DNA of 40,501 bases from 20-14-all-45-10 sp964435965 (GCA_964435965.1 CAYTBB010000004.1:1-40501), one strand, 5' to 3'; counted from the stretch's first letter, positions 1-8,069 are shown. The notes: generated from the sequence alone by a model not told the origin. Program-made: numbers and translations.

Positions 1-794
1 GAAAGCCCCAGAGCTATCAAACCCACCACCCCAATATTTTCAGCTAGTCCAATGATAAAGGCTGCGGCTATAGCGCCATAAAAGTTGCCAATGCCACCAA
101 GTATGGCAACGGCAAAGATAGGCAGGATGATATCCCATCCAGTCATAGGCCAGATCTGGGTATCTGCGCCGCGAAATATGCCAGCAACAGCAGCCAATCC
201 GGCACCAATAAACCAGGTTAGCCAGATCACCCGGTCAACACTGATTCCCGAGGCCAAGGCAAGCTCTGGATTGCTAGAAGTCGCCCTTATTGCTTTGCCT
301 ATCTTGGTTTTCACCAAAATAAAGTGCATGATAACTGCTAGAGCTAGGGCAGTAAAAATAAGCCATAGCCATAGACCAGTAACCCTCAGTGGACCTACAG
401 CATAAGAAGACCAGGTAGTGGTAAAATACAAAGGTTTCCAAGTCCAAATGCCGCCAATGGAATGCCTGAGGATAAAGCCCAAGGCAATGGAAGCCACCAT
501 AAGGTGGATGATGGTAGCTCCCCTTTTAGCTAAAGGCTGGAAGATGCCACGGTAACATAAAAAACCCACTATCCCAGTGACCAAGAAGGCAACAATAAGA
601 GCTGCTGGCAAACCCAATCCTAATTGCTCCGCCACAAAGTAGCCGATAAAAGCACCTAAGGTAATAAGTTCCGCATGGGCAAAATTGGGAAAATTAGACA
701 GACCATAGGTTAAGGTAAGCCCTATCGCCCCAATGAGATAAAGGCTTCCCGTAATCACGGAATTAAATAGCACTTGTGCCCAGTTGACTGTCAT
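1..794 (-). CDS. livH: Branched-chain amino acid ABC transporter permease, LivH type (C-terminus cut by window edge)
   Basis: Reading the minus strand from ATG at 794 gives an uninterrupted frame to base 1 (about 264 codons, where the family usually has about 290), so only the C-terminus is missing. The protein starts MTVNWAQVLFNSVITGSLY, the usual LivH opening, and has several hydrophobic segments. The family's conserved regions are visible: GLTLTYGLSNFPNFAHAE near the N-terminus, then KIGKAIRATSSNPELALASG, and GWDIILPIFAVAILGGIGN near the cut end. LivH pairs with LivM in the inner membrane to import branched-chain amino acids or related small solutes (urea, amides); the substrate cannot be read from this fragment. 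The gene begins 2 bases after the HAD phosphatase stop codon (797-799), so the two are probably cotranscribed. The partner liv genes would lie left of the window. Family assignment is firm and substrate is open. Confidence 0.9.
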   Translation of the reverse strand, partial: MTVNWAQVLFNSVITGSLYLIGAIGLTLTYGLSNFPNFAHAELITLGAFIGYFVAEQLGLGLPAALIVAFLVTGIVGFLCYRGIFQPLAKRGATIIHLMVASIALGFILRHSIGGIWTWKPLYFTTTWSSYAVGPLRVTGLWLWLIFTALALAVIMHFILVKTKIGKAIRATSSNPELALASGISVDRVIWLTWFIGAGLAAVAGIFRGADTQIWPMTGWDIILPIFAVAILGGIGNFYGAIAAAFIIGLAENIGVVGLIALGL

Positions 795-796
795 AG

Positions 797-1426
797 CTAG
801 GTTAATAAATAAGATTTTAGCTCAGTTAAGTTGCTAATAGACTCCTGATGGTCATCCCCCGCCCTATCAATATGGAAAGCGTTTATACCCACCTGCTGGG
901 GGTTAAGAAAATCGAATTGCCAGTTATCGCCCACATGGACAACCTGACTTGGTTGAATATTCATCGCCTGGCACATCTGGAGATAAAAAGCAGGGGTCTT
1001 TAATTGTTTATAATGCGAGACGGAAGAAAAAAGGCGAGCGAAGTAAGGCTTAACATCTCGCAACAAATAATGCAGCAGCTCCAGCGGCGTGCCTGAGGCG
1101 ATGATTAGCTTGTATTTGCTACTTAATGAGGAAAGGACTTCAGTTACCTCAGGATAATAACATAGCTTATCCTGGCAACTTTCAATCACCGGTTCAGGAG
1201 AGCCCAAGTGCAAATATCTAAACCAGAAGTTTATATCGTACCACTCCAGCCTTTGGTCACCGATTCTGTCATACTCCATAGCCACGATTTCCTTCGCCTG
1301 AGCAAGCTCAATGCCTTTCTCTTGAGCATAAAGAACCGGGATAGCCTCATGCCAAACAGCTTGGCTAAAGCCGGGCTTCACCAGCGTTCCCTCGGCATCA
1401 AAGGAGACTACTTCAATTTGGTTCAT
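797..1426 (-). CDS. HAD-superfamily hydrolase (subfamily IA-like phosphatase)
   Basis: The 209-residue protein has the HAD motifs in order: motif I SFDAEGTL (nucleophile D10), motif II IIASGTP near residue 110, and motif III VHVGDNWQFD near residue 163. The segment between motifs I and II is helical, like the C1 cap of subfamily IA. The second acid of motif I is Glu (D-A-E) instead of the usual Asp (DxD); this residue normally acts as general acid/base, so activity may be altered, although Glu could still serve. The substrate cannot be predicted. ATG start at 1426 has no clear Shine-Dalgarno. The stop is 2 bases before the livH-like start, implying an operon, but a functional link to transport is unknown. 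Confidence 0.85.
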   Translation of the reverse strand: MNQIEVVSFDAEGTLVKPGFSQAVWHEAIPVLYAQEKGIELAQAKEIVAMEYDRIGDQRLEWYDINFWFRYLHLGSPEPVIESCQDKLCYYPEVTEVLSSLSSKYKLIIASGTPLELLHYLLRDVKPYFARLFSSVSHYKQLKTPAFYLQMCQAMNIQPSQVVHVGDNWQFDFLNPQQVGINAFHIDRAGDDHQESISNLTELKSYLLT

Positions 1427-1515
1427 TTAAGTTGCTAATATTAGCATAATTAGAAGCCGGAGGTCTATTTGCTAACTTATGCTTAGCAAAGGTAAAATAG
1501 CTTGAGGGAGTTATG

Positions 1516-1641
1516 ATGAAGGGTTTTTTGAACTTAAACCGCTTCAAACATGGCAAGGCGATAAAGCAAGGTAGTAAACAAAAGGCTAATCTGCAAGGCA
1601 AGAAGAAAGTTAAAGGAAAAGTGTTTAAACTGTCACCCTGA
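1516..1641 (+). CDS. Possible small lysine-rich protein (about 41 residues)
   Basis: A short frame starts at ATG 1516 (an adjacent in-frame ATG lies at 1513) behind a good Shine-Dalgarno, GAGGGAG at 1504-1510, 5 bases upstream. The product begins MKGFLNLNRF and is very rich in Lys and Gln, with a GKKKVKGK stretch near the end. The last codons and the TGA at 1639-1641 lie inside an intergenic palindromic repeat starting at 1631, so the original C-terminus may have been replaced. No family is recognised. A basic nucleic-acid-binding peptide or a chance frame are both possible. Confidence 0.3.
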   Translation: MKGFLNLNRFKHGKAIKQGSKQKANLQGKKKVKGKVFKLSP

Positions 1642-1677
1642 GCGCTGCGAGATTGCTTCGCTTCGTTCGCAATGACA
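1631..1677. repeat. Palindromic intergenic repeat (TGTCAnnCTGAG / CGCAATGACA type)
   Basis: The element runs from TGTCACCCTGAG to TTCGCAATGACA, with GAGATTGCTTCG inside. The ends are inverted (TGTCA...TGACA). It belongs to the most abundant dispersed family in this window (see copies near 9883, 20845, 25553, 27920 and elsewhere). A second TGACA-ended remnant follows up to about 1703. Confidence 0.8.
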
Positions 1678-1754
1678 GGGAGAGTGAAGGGCTCAAAATG
1701 ACAAGGCCACAGGCAAAATTAAAGAGCTTCTTAGAGAAAAGGGAAGTAAATTCT

Positions 1755-2114
1755 ATGGCTAAGATAGATAAGTTTAGCTTTGGCTCCATAATTATCGATG
1801 GTAAAAAATATTCCCGAGATGTCCTTATCCTCGCCGATGGCACGGTAAGGAAAAGAAAAGGCGGCTTTTTGATGTTTGGCAGCCATGGTATCAAAAAAGA
1901 AGAAGTTGAAGAACTGGCCGAGGATATGCCTGAGGCAGTAATCATCGGCACTGGCACTAGCGGCAAAGCCAGTTTAGCCCCTGAGGTAGAGGGCTGGGCT
2001 AAGGAAAAGAATTTGAAACTGATGGTTCAACCATCCCATGAAGCTGTAAGCAAGCTGAATGAACTTATAAAGCAGAAGAAAAAGGTCGCCGCCTTGATTC
2101 ACATAACCTGCTAA
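1755..2114 (+). CDS. Mth938/DUF498-type domain protein
   Basis: The 119-residue protein begins MAKIDKFSFGSIIIDGKKYS and contains the hallmarks of the Mth938-like (DUF498, NDUFAF3-related) fold: an N-terminal beta region 'FSFGSIIIDGKKY..DVLIL', the central EAVIIGTGTSG (about residues 61-71) and a C-terminal strand that follows HEAVSKLNELIKQKKKVAALIH. Length fits the family. The frame could be extended upstream to 1653, but that stretch (reading MLRFVRNDRESEG) is simply a translated palindromic repeat. The start at 1755 has GGGAAG about 8 bases upstream and is preferred. Molecular role in bacteria is unknown. It is transcribed alone. Confidence 0.85.
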   Translation: MAKIDKFSFGSIIIDGKKYSRDVLILADGTVRKRKGGFLMFGSHGIKKEEVEELAEDMPEAVIIGTGTSGKASLAPEVEGWAKEKNLKLMVQPSHEAVSKLNELIKQKKKVAALIHITC

Positions 2115-2123
2115 TCAAGGGAT

Positions 2124-2459
2124 CTATTCAAATTCGCCTTTCCCCATGACGACGAATATAATTGCTGGTATCCCCAGAATCCACCACGGGAACAATGCGC
2201 AAATAGAGCCAGCAAGCGCCAACCCCCAAACTTTTCTTCTCAGAGCACAAATACCACCCACTATGGCTACAATCCCCAGTATTAACCCGACCATCAATGT
2301 ACCTACGACCAACTTTCCTACGAAGGGTACGCCAAACCCTGCCAATATTTGACCTGCAACCGTCCCTACCACAATAAGCACTATACCCAGGATTACACCC
2401 AAACTTCCTCCGATGATAGCCAGGAGTCCGCCAGTGGTTGGCTTCCATGTTTTCTCCAT
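2124..2459 (-). CDS. Small integral membrane protein, function unknown
   Basis: The 111-residue product has a short polar N-terminus (MEKTWKPTTGG) followed by about four glycine- and valine-rich membrane segments (roughly residues 9-35, 40-67, 74-88, 91-106). It resembles the small four-TM, DUF4064-like proteins often found next to other membrane proteins, but I cannot fix a family. The start is well supported by a strong Shine-Dalgarno, GGGAGGAG, about 6 bases upstream (minus strand, near 2466-2473). It is convergent with the Mth938-type gene, with 9 bases between stop codons. Confidence 0.75.
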   Translation of the reverse strand: MEKTWKPTTGGLLAIIGGSLGVILGIVLIVVGTVAGQILAGFGVPFVGKLVVGTLMVGLILGIVAIVGGICALRRKVWGLALAGSICALFPWWILGIPAIIFVVMGKGEFE

Positions 2460-2491
2460 TTCTCACTCCTCCCTACTATTATTTTGGCTAC

Positions 2492-2701
2492 ATTATAAGA
2501 ATATACTTATACGTTATCACTGTCAAGTCTTTAGACCCACAGGTCGNNNNNNNNNNNNNNNNNNNNNNNNNNNNNNNNNNNNNNNNNNNNNNNNNNNNNN
2601 NNNNNNNNNNNNNNNNNNNNNNNNNNNNNNNNNNNNNNNNNNNNNNATTATAAGAATATACTTATACGTTATCACTGTCAAGTCTTTAGACCCACAGGTC
2701 G
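2492..2701. other. Assembly gap: 100 N between two identical 55-base sequences
   Basis: Bases 2492-2546 and 2647-2701 are identical over 55 positions and flank exactly 100 N (2547-2646). This is the signature of two contigs that end in the same k-mer and were scaffolded with a fixed-size gap without merging. The true sequence probably contains one copy and no gap. The overlap ends at the edge of a GGTCGGGG palindrome, which may explain the assembly break. Confidence 0.9.
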
Positions 2702-2727
2702 GGGCTCTGAAGCCCCGACCCTACGAT
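2697..2727. repeat. Palindromic repeat of the GGTCGGGGCT...AGCCCCGACC type
   Basis: A perfect 10-base inverted repeat (2697-2706 and 2711-2720) with a CTGA loop is followed by CTACGATT. Related palindromes occur inside the coding sequence at 35766-35786. As it sits just after the Elp3 stop codon on the minus strand, it could also act as a transcription stop hairpin. Confidence 0.75.
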
Positions 2728-2740
2728 TAGTTTATATTAT

Positions 2741-4114
2741 TCAAGGTTGAAGCTCTTTAACCATATAAGCGCTTTCTAATCTATAGCCGAGTGAGCGAAA
2801 GTAATCTCTACTTCCAACGCCACTCAAGATGCTCAGTTTGTCAATATGGAATTCCTCCTGAGCAATTCTCTCTGCTTCTCGAAGCAACTTTTCCCCTAAA
2901 CCCCTGTGCTGAGGAGCCCGCTCTCGCTTTTCCCCTAAGGGGACCTCAGAACCAAAGACATGCAACTCCCTGACCCTCACCCCTCCCTCTCCCTTCAAGG
3001 GAGATAATTCACTGTTAACTCTCAGCCTTAGTAAGCCAAACAAGGTCTCATTGGCATCCTCGTAGGAAAGAAAAATTTCCCTTCCTCCGTAAGTTTCATA
3101 GTCCATCCTGAATAGCCAAGGCTCGCCAATCATCCAGCCATCCCTTACCCTATGCCCATATTCCCGACAGCGAATACAGCGACAATAAAGACCAAACTCG
3201 CTCATCCGCTTCCTGACGCTCCCCCGCAGTGCCAGGTCTCTGCTACCAGCAATGATAAATTTGCTGGGGATATCCCGCATCAGCCTGGGAATCCTGACAT
3301 ATTTGGGAATCAGGGTTTTGATATTCACCAGTAAATCTATCATCACTTCAGTGTCATAAGGCTGGTACTTGTTATCTCGATACCATTCCTCCAGCTCACT
3401 TCCTACAACCACCAGCGTAGGGTAAAGCTTGAGCCCATCGGGTCGGAAATGTTCCTCAGCGAACAATTTTCGTGATAGCTCCAGGTCATGCTCCGGTGTC
3501 GAGCCAGGCAAACCAGGCATCCAATGATAGTAGACCTTAAAGCCACAATCCCTCAGTAACCTAGTGGCAGAGATAACCTCAGCTACTCCATGCCCTCTCT
3601 TCGTTAAACGGTGAATGTCATCATCCAGCGTCTGCACTCCAAGCTCCACCCTGGTAGTACCAAAATCAAGCATACTCTTTATCTCCACCTCTCCACACCA
3701 ATCAGGTCTGGTCTCAATACATAATCCCACACAGCGATGCTCAGCAGTTTCATTCATTTTCTTGGCTTCCTCTAAGTTAGCCGAAGGAACACCGTTGAGA
3801 GCATCATAGCAGTCCTTAACAAATTGATATTGATACTCACAAGGGTAAGCTAGAAAGGTGCCCCCCATGATGATGAGCTCTATCTTATCCACTGGATGTC
3901 CCATATCGGCCAATGTCCCAAGCCTGAACTCCGCTTGCCTTTTGGCATCAAAGTTACATTTCCTGGCGCGAAGAACCGCCGGAGATTCTATGGTGTAGCT
4001 CTTTGGTGCTTCAGGAGAGCTGGGGCAATAAACGCATCTGCCAGGGCAGGGGAATGGCTTGGCCATAACCGCCACCGGCGTTACCCCAGAAATAGTGCGA
4101 GATATTTTCCTCAA
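2741..4114 (-). CDS. elp3: Elp3-type tRNA wobble-uridine carboxymethylase (radical SAM + GNAT)
   Basis: The 457-residue protein begins with the Elp3 signature RTISGVTPVAVM and a radical-SAM cysteine cluster C23, C27, C30 (CPGRCVYC). The core carries MGGTFLAYP (about residue 85), RVELGVQTLDD and KVYYHWMPGLPGS. The C-terminal third is a GNAT domain with the acetyl-CoA loop QHRGLGEKLL and ends with an FRSLGYRLE segment. Elp3 uses SAM-radical chemistry with acetyl-CoA to make 5-carboxymethyl-uridine at tRNA position 34. The start is a TTG at 4114; no better start is seen. A short segment before RELHVFG (residues reading SPLKGEGGVR, bases about 2970-3010) matches an intergenic palindromic repeat and seems to be an in-frame insertion at the junction with the GNAT domain. 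It is divergent from a Trm9-like methyltransferase, the enzyme that would act next. Confidence 0.95.
   Translation of the reverse strand: MRKISRTISGVTPVAVMAKPFPCPGRCVYCPSSPEAPKSYTIESPAVLRARKCNFDAKRQAEFRLGTLADMGHPVDKIELIIMGGTFLAYPCEYQYQFVKDCYDALNGVPSANLEEAKKMNETAEHRCVGLCIETRPDWCGEVEIKSMLDFGTTRVELGVQTLDDDIHRLTKRGHGVAEVISATRLLRDCGFKVYYHWMPGLPGSTPEHDLELSRKLFAEEHFRPDGLKLYPTLVVVGSELEEWYRDNKYQPYDTEVMIDLLVNIKTLIPKYVRIPRLMRDIPSKFIIAGSRDLALRGSVRKRMSEFGLYCRCIRCREYGHRVRDGWMIGEPWLFRMDYETYGGREIFLSYEDANETLFGLLRLRVNSELSPLKGEGGVRVRELHVFGSEVPLGEKRERAPQHRGLGEKLLREAERIAQEEFHIDKLSILSGVGSRDYFRSLGYRLESAYMVKELQP
2970..3010. repeat. Intergenic-type palindromic repeat inside the elp3 coding sequence
   Basis: The stretch containing CTCCCTCTCCCTTCAAGGGAG matches the repeat seen in a non-coding region near 29513-29540 (CTCTCCCGTCAAGGGAGAGG). 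It is translated in frame within Elp3 as SPLKGEGGVR, just before the GNAT motif RELHVFG. Confidence 0.7.
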
Positions 4115-4166
4115 TTCAGACTCACTCTACATCTATAATATGCTAAAGTTTAGCAGAGCTTATTCT
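4115..4166. promoter_or_regulatory. Divergent promoter region between elp3 and the Trm9-like gene
   Basis: Only about 50 bases separate the two coding regions. A perfect -10 hexamer TATAAT (plus strand) lies at 4134-4139, placing the transcript start for the methyltransferase near 4146. This argues against starts at 4059 or 4140 and for the ATG at 4167. No convincing -35 is seen at 17 bases. Confidence 0.45.
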
Positions 4167-4814
4167 ATGACCACAAATAGAGAAGTATTCGACCAAATAG
4201 CTGAAAGCTGGTATCGGGTAAGACACTGGCCCCGCTTAAGGAAAGAGCTGGAAGAGCTAGCCCAAAGGTGGCAAAGGGGAAAATTGCTTAATGTTGGCTG
4301 CGCCCACGGTCCCGACTTCCTGCCTTTCACACAGGGCTTCGGACTGTGGGGGGTGGATTTCTCTTCACAAATGCTCAAGCAAGCGCAACGATATTCACTT
4401 AAATTCAATTTTTATGTCAACTTAATAGCAGCTGATATGCTTTCGCTACCCTTCCCTGACGACACCTTTGACTGTGTAATCGCAGTGGCCGCTTATCACC
4501 ACATCAAGGGCAAGAACAACAGGGAAAAAGCATTTTGTGAATTAAAACGGGTGCTAAAACCGGGAGGCGAAGCTTTTTTGACGGCATGGAATAGGGGGCA
4601 GCCAAGATTCTGGCTAAAATCCGAAGAGCAAAAGGTTCCCTGGAGGCTAAGAGGTAAAACAGTCTACCGTTATTATCACCTCTTCTCCTATGGCGAGTTA
4701 AAAAAACTACTCACCCAAGTTGGCTTTGAAATTATCACCATCTCTCCCGAGAAATCCTACCATTTCCCCATAAAGAACTTCTCCCGCAATATATGCGTTC
4801 TGGTGAAGAAGTAG
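4167..4814 (+). CDS. Trm9/ALKBH8-like SAM-dependent tRNA methyltransferase
   Basis: The 215-residue class I methyltransferase (from ATG 4167, MTTNREVFDQIAESW) opens with the Trm9-like 'FDxIAxxWyrvRhWP' helix. It has SAM motif I LLNVGCAHGPDF, acidic motif II GLWGVDFSS, motif III AADMLSLPFPDDTFD, the AAYHHIKGK region, LKRVLKPGGEAFLTAW, and the later VPWR, YRYYHLFSYGELKKLL and ICVLVKK segments that match the order in Trm9/ALKBH8. In eukaryotes this enzyme esterifies cm5U34 made by Elongator to mcm5U. Its divergent position beside elp3 supports the same role here. The frame is open from 4059, but a TATAAT at 4134-4139 makes 4167 the more likely start. It is possible, less likely, that it acts on another substrate, since Trm9-like methyltransferases merge with general methyltransferases. 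Confidence 0.8.
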   Translation: MTTNREVFDQIAESWYRVRHWPRLRKELEELAQRWQRGKLLNVGCAHGPDFLPFTQGFGLWGVDFSSQMLKQAQRYSLKFNFYVNLIAADMLSLPFPDDTFDCVIAVAAYHHIKGKNNREKAFCELKRVLKPGGEAFLTAWNRGQPRFWLKSEEQKVPWRLRGKTVYRYYHLFSYGELKKLLTQVGFEIITISPEKSYHFPIKNFSRNICVLVKK

Positions 4815-4967
4815 GGAGAGAATGCAAAGAGCAAAAATCAAAATGCAGAATGACAAACAAAAATTCAAAAATATGTGAGCACAGGAAGAGGGTTAATTTT
4901 ACATTTTAATCTGTCATTTTTATCTTTCACTTTTGGATTTTGATGTTGCTTAAGATTTCTAACTGTA

Positions 4968-7900
4968 TTACGGACTTGGTTGCTCGCTGGATTGGTCTTG
5001 ACCGGCCTTCACCTTCTCAGGAAAGCCAGCTTCGACGAAACTGATGAAAACTTCCACCAGTTTAGGGTCAAACTGCTTACCAGCGCCTTGCCTAAGCTGT
5101 TTTATCACTTTCTCATCGCAGAGGGCATCCCGATAAGGGCGAGCAGAAGTCATGGCAGCGAAGGCATCAGCTATAGCCAGAATGCGAGCATCCAAAGGAA
5201 TAGTCGCGCCTTTAAGACCCTCAGGGTAGCCAGTGCCATCCCACCTCTCATGGTGGTATAAAATGCCAGGTAAACAAGAAACTAAACTAGGCACATTACC
5301 AATAATGTTGGCCCCCAATTTGGGATGAGACTTAATTGCCTCCCATTCCTCAGTAGTAAGTTTTCCCTTCTTGCTCAGTATCTTATCAGGAATGCCAATC
5401 TTACCAATATCATGTAGCAAAGCAGTCGTGCTTACTCTAGATACCTCATCAGGTGACAAGCCGATCGCCTCAGCCAAAGCCACAGCATAGGTGTTAACCT
5501 TCCTGGAATGACCATAAGTATAATGGTCTTTGGCATCCACTGCTGAGACCAAGGCATAAACAGCGCTTAAGCCACCTCCTCTGGCGTTAGCCCCCGCCTC
5601 AGTTAGTGGCTCAGACAAAACTTTAGCCGAAAGATAAGTTCGATTGCCGCCAGTGCGCTTGGCATAATAAAGAGCAGTATCAGTTGCAGTAACCAACTCA
5701 CCAGACATCACTCCATCGGAAGGATAGCTAGCCAAACCAATGCTGCAAGTTATGACAACTTCCTTAGCTTTCATTTCGCTGGCAATCTGCTCCCGAACTC
5801 TTTCAGCTACCACATAAGCATCTTCGCTAATTGTCTGAGGCAAAATGACGGTAAATTCATCACCACCATACCGGAAAGCCTGGTCAGCATTCCTGATAGA
5901 GCTCCTGATAATGGCACCTATTTGCTTCAAGATCTCATCGCCAGCAGGATGTCCATATATATCGTTGTAAGTCTTAAAGTTATCGAGGTCAAGCATGAGC
6001 AAGGAGAATGCATTACTATAGCGGGAATGCCGGGCAATCTCCTCTTTGAGCCGCTCTTCAAAATGGCGACGGTTAAATAGCCCGGTGAGCTCATCAATTC
6101 GAGCCCTCTCCTCCGCCCTAGCATAAAGCTGGGAATTCTCAATGGGCGTGGCAATCTGCAAAGCCAAGCGCTCCAGAAGTCGTATTTGCCCGGTGTTATA
6201 GGCATCAGGTTGGCAACCGGCTATGATTAAACTGCCAATAACTCTATCCCTTACCACTAACGGCAGATGAATTATAGAGCGAATTCCCTCCTTAATATAA
6301 TGCGCAGCAGTCCAAAATCTGCTATGTTGCGGTAGATTGGCTTCGTATAAACTTTTCTTGCGCTCGACTACCCATTCAGTAGTCGTCCCTTTAAGTGGTA
6401 TCCTATCTCCCGCCCGGCGTATTGACTTTATTTGGCCAGATAGAGCCAAGATATGAAGCCGATCTCCTTCAATCAAAGCAACCGCAGCATAATCAACATC
6501 AACCACCTCCTTTAGCTCCTGAGCAAAACCTTCAAATATCTCCTTAATGTTCATACTTGAGGTTACAATCGTGCTTAAACGATTGACAAGGGCTAATTCC
6601 TTGTCCTGCTGTTCCAATTGCTCATGGAGGTATTCTTTTTCCATACTGGCGGCCACCTGGCCAGCAACGGACTCCATCAAATCAATCTCTTCAACGCGAT
6701 AAAGTTGATTATTTCGTTTGTTGCCCACCACCAAAATAGCCACAAGCTCACCCCTATTTATTAAAGGAACGAGCATTTGTACTTTTGCCGATTGGATGTC
6801 TTCTTTTTCCTCTTGCCACAGACCTTGGAATTCGGGGAGGATGCTAAAGTTCCTTTCAGGTAGTATTTGAGCCTCTCGCTTCAGCCAGGCCACAACAGGG
6901 CTATCATGCCTCACTTTCAACCTCGCTATAGGATTATCTTCCCCAGGAGGATAGCAAAATCGGACAGCAAAATCTCCGCTTCCAGCTTGGGGTAAAAGCA
7001 AACAGGCTCTGTGACAATCAATCGATTGAGAAAGTAAGGACACAAGTTGGCTGCCAAACTGTTCCAGAGTGGGAACACTATGTATTTTGGCGATAAAGCC
7101 ATTTAATCTGTGCCGGGGCTCAATCACTTGACCTTGAAAGAGTTGCTCCAATCTTTTAGAAACAGCGTAACGCGTTTGAACTCCAAAAATGGTAAATACA
7201 ACTAAAGTAGACAATAAGGCTACAAGGGTAGGAACAAAACTTACTTCTGTGCCTAGTGCCTTTTGGAACAAAAGCAACCATAAGAGACACATAGATACGA
7301 AGAAGGAACCGTATATAACAGAAGTCAACCCACGGCGGAAAAGCACCCTGACATCGAGCAACTTATGTCTCGCTACAGCATAGATTAAGAAACAGGCGTT
7401 AGCAAAGTTGCCTAAGTGAGGTAAGGGATAATCAGCTCCCCACGAGGTAAAGTTACCCATACCAATAACAGCTAAAAAGATCATACCAAGGAACAAATAA
7501 ACAAGCTGGTTACGTTCCACCGGGTCAGCTGAAACTCTGTGTCTTCGCATTAACAAATACATATCTCTACCACATAAGAAAATGGTGGGGAAGAGCACAA
7601 TGAAAAACCCAACGCCGTAGCTAGTATGAATGCCACCGGCAGTCACATCCATGCTCTGTGGCATATACCCCAGCGCTGCCAGTGTAATGGCGCTTACCAG
7701 TAAGACATAGGCCAGGGGTATTTTGATGCCTCGAGGGTCATGAAAAGAACGCAAAAAGTAGTGGTATTGGACACCCATCCATATGCCAACACACAGGGTA
7801 ATTTTGGCTATAAGGAGTTTATGCGACATGAAGAAATCACTACGGAAGAAAATGGCAGTAAAACTCCATAGGAAGGCAGCAATCAGGAATAGGAAGAAAA

Positions 7901-8000
7901 ACCCTTGCTTTCTATTCCAGGGACGGTTAATCACCAAGATGATAATCAGTGGGATATAAACAATGGTAGCAATCAGAGCGACTAAAGTAGGTGTATTCAT
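4968..8000 (-). CDS. Membrane-bound 7TM-GAF-GAF-GGDEF-HD-GYP cyclic-di-GMP signalling protein
   Basis: The 1010-residue protein has about seven to eight N-terminal membrane helices (residues 1-275, like the histidine-kinase 7TM sensor region). Two GAF domains follow (about 310-460 and 475-630), then a GGDEF cyclase domain with intact RYGGDEF (about residue 713) preceded by the inhibitory I-site RNAD five residues upstream, and an HD-GYP phosphodiesterase domain with HDIGKIGIPDKI (about 863) and HHERWDGTGYPEGLKG (about 917). Both active sites look complete, so it could make and break cyclic-di-GMP under control of a membrane or GAF ligand. Cyclic-di-GMP often controls type IV pili, and a pilus region lies 9 kb away, so coupling is plausible but inferred. 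It is monocistronic, with its own promoter at 8012-8040 and almost no leader. Confidence 0.95.
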   Translation of the reverse strand: MNTPTLVALIATIVYIPLIIILVINRPWNRKQGFFFLFLIAAFLWSFTAIFFRSDFFMSHKLLIAKITLCVGIWMGVQYHYFLRSFHDPRGIKIPLAYVLLVSAITLAALGYMPQSMDVTAGGIHTSYGVGFFIVLFPTIFLCGRDMYLLMRRHRVSADPVERNQLVYLFLGMIFLAVIGMGNFTSWGADYPLPHLGNFANACFLIYAVARHKLLDVRVLFRRGLTSVIYGSFFVSMCLLWLLLFQKALGTEVSFVPTLVALLSTLVVFTIFGVQTRYAVSKRLEQLFQGQVIEPRHRLNGFIAKIHSVPTLEQFGSQLVSLLSQSIDCHRACLLLPQAGSGDFAVRFCYPPGEDNPIARLKVRHDSPVVAWLKREAQILPERNFSILPEFQGLWQEEKEDIQSAKVQMLVPLINRGELVAILVVGNKRNNQLYRVEEIDLMESVAGQVAASMEKEYLHEQLEQQDKELALVNRLSTIVTSSMNIKEIFEGFAQELKEVVDVDYAAVALIEGDRLHILALSGQIKSIRRAGDRIPLKGTTTEWVVERKKSLYEANLPQHSRFWTAAHYIKEGIRSIIHLPLVVRDRVIGSLIIAGCQPDAYNTGQIRLLERLALQIATPIENSQLYARAEERARIDELTGLFNRRHFEERLKEEIARHSRYSNAFSLLMLDLDNFKTYNDIYGHPAGDEILKQIGAIIRSSIRNADQAFRYGGDEFTVILPQTISEDAYVVAERVREQIASEMKAKEVVITCSIGLASYPSDGVMSGELVTATDTALYYAKRTGGNRTYLSAKVLSEPLTEAGANARGGGLSAVYALVSAVDAKDHYTYGHSRKVNTYAVALAEAIGLSPDEVSRVSTTALLHDIGKIGIPDKILSKKGKLTTEEWEAIKSHPKLGANIIGNVPSLVSCLPGILYHHERWDGTGYPEGLKGATIPLDARILAIADAFAAMTSARPYRDALCDEKVIKQLRQGAGKQFDPKLVEVFISFVEAGFPEKVKAGQDQSSEQPSP

Positions 8001-8011
8001 AATGTAAGGTA

Positions 8012-8040
8012 ATTATTGACATAAATGTGCAAGCTGTCAA
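8012..8040 (-). promoter_or_regulatory. Sigma-70-type promoter of the GGDEF/HD-GYP gene
   Basis: On the minus strand TTGACA (8035-8040) is followed after 17 bases by AATAAT (8012-8017). Only 11 bases separate the -10 from the ATG at 8000, so the 5' leader would be about 4 bases, that is, practically leaderless. Confidence 0.6.
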
Positions 8041-8069
8041 GGGAGACTAAAGTAATACAAAAAGATTCT

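Noticed and set aside
85..405. Plus-strand frame at the left edge
   Set aside because: It is the shadow of the LivH-type permease, which is convincing on the minus strand through the whole of 1-794.
1653..1754. Upstream extension of the Mth938-type protein
   Set aside because: The extra residues are the translation of a palindromic repeat, and a good ribosome site precedes ATG 1755.
2547..2646. The N run as a real gap with unknown genes
   Set aside because: Identical 55-base flanks and a fixed size of 100 indicate an unmerged overlap.
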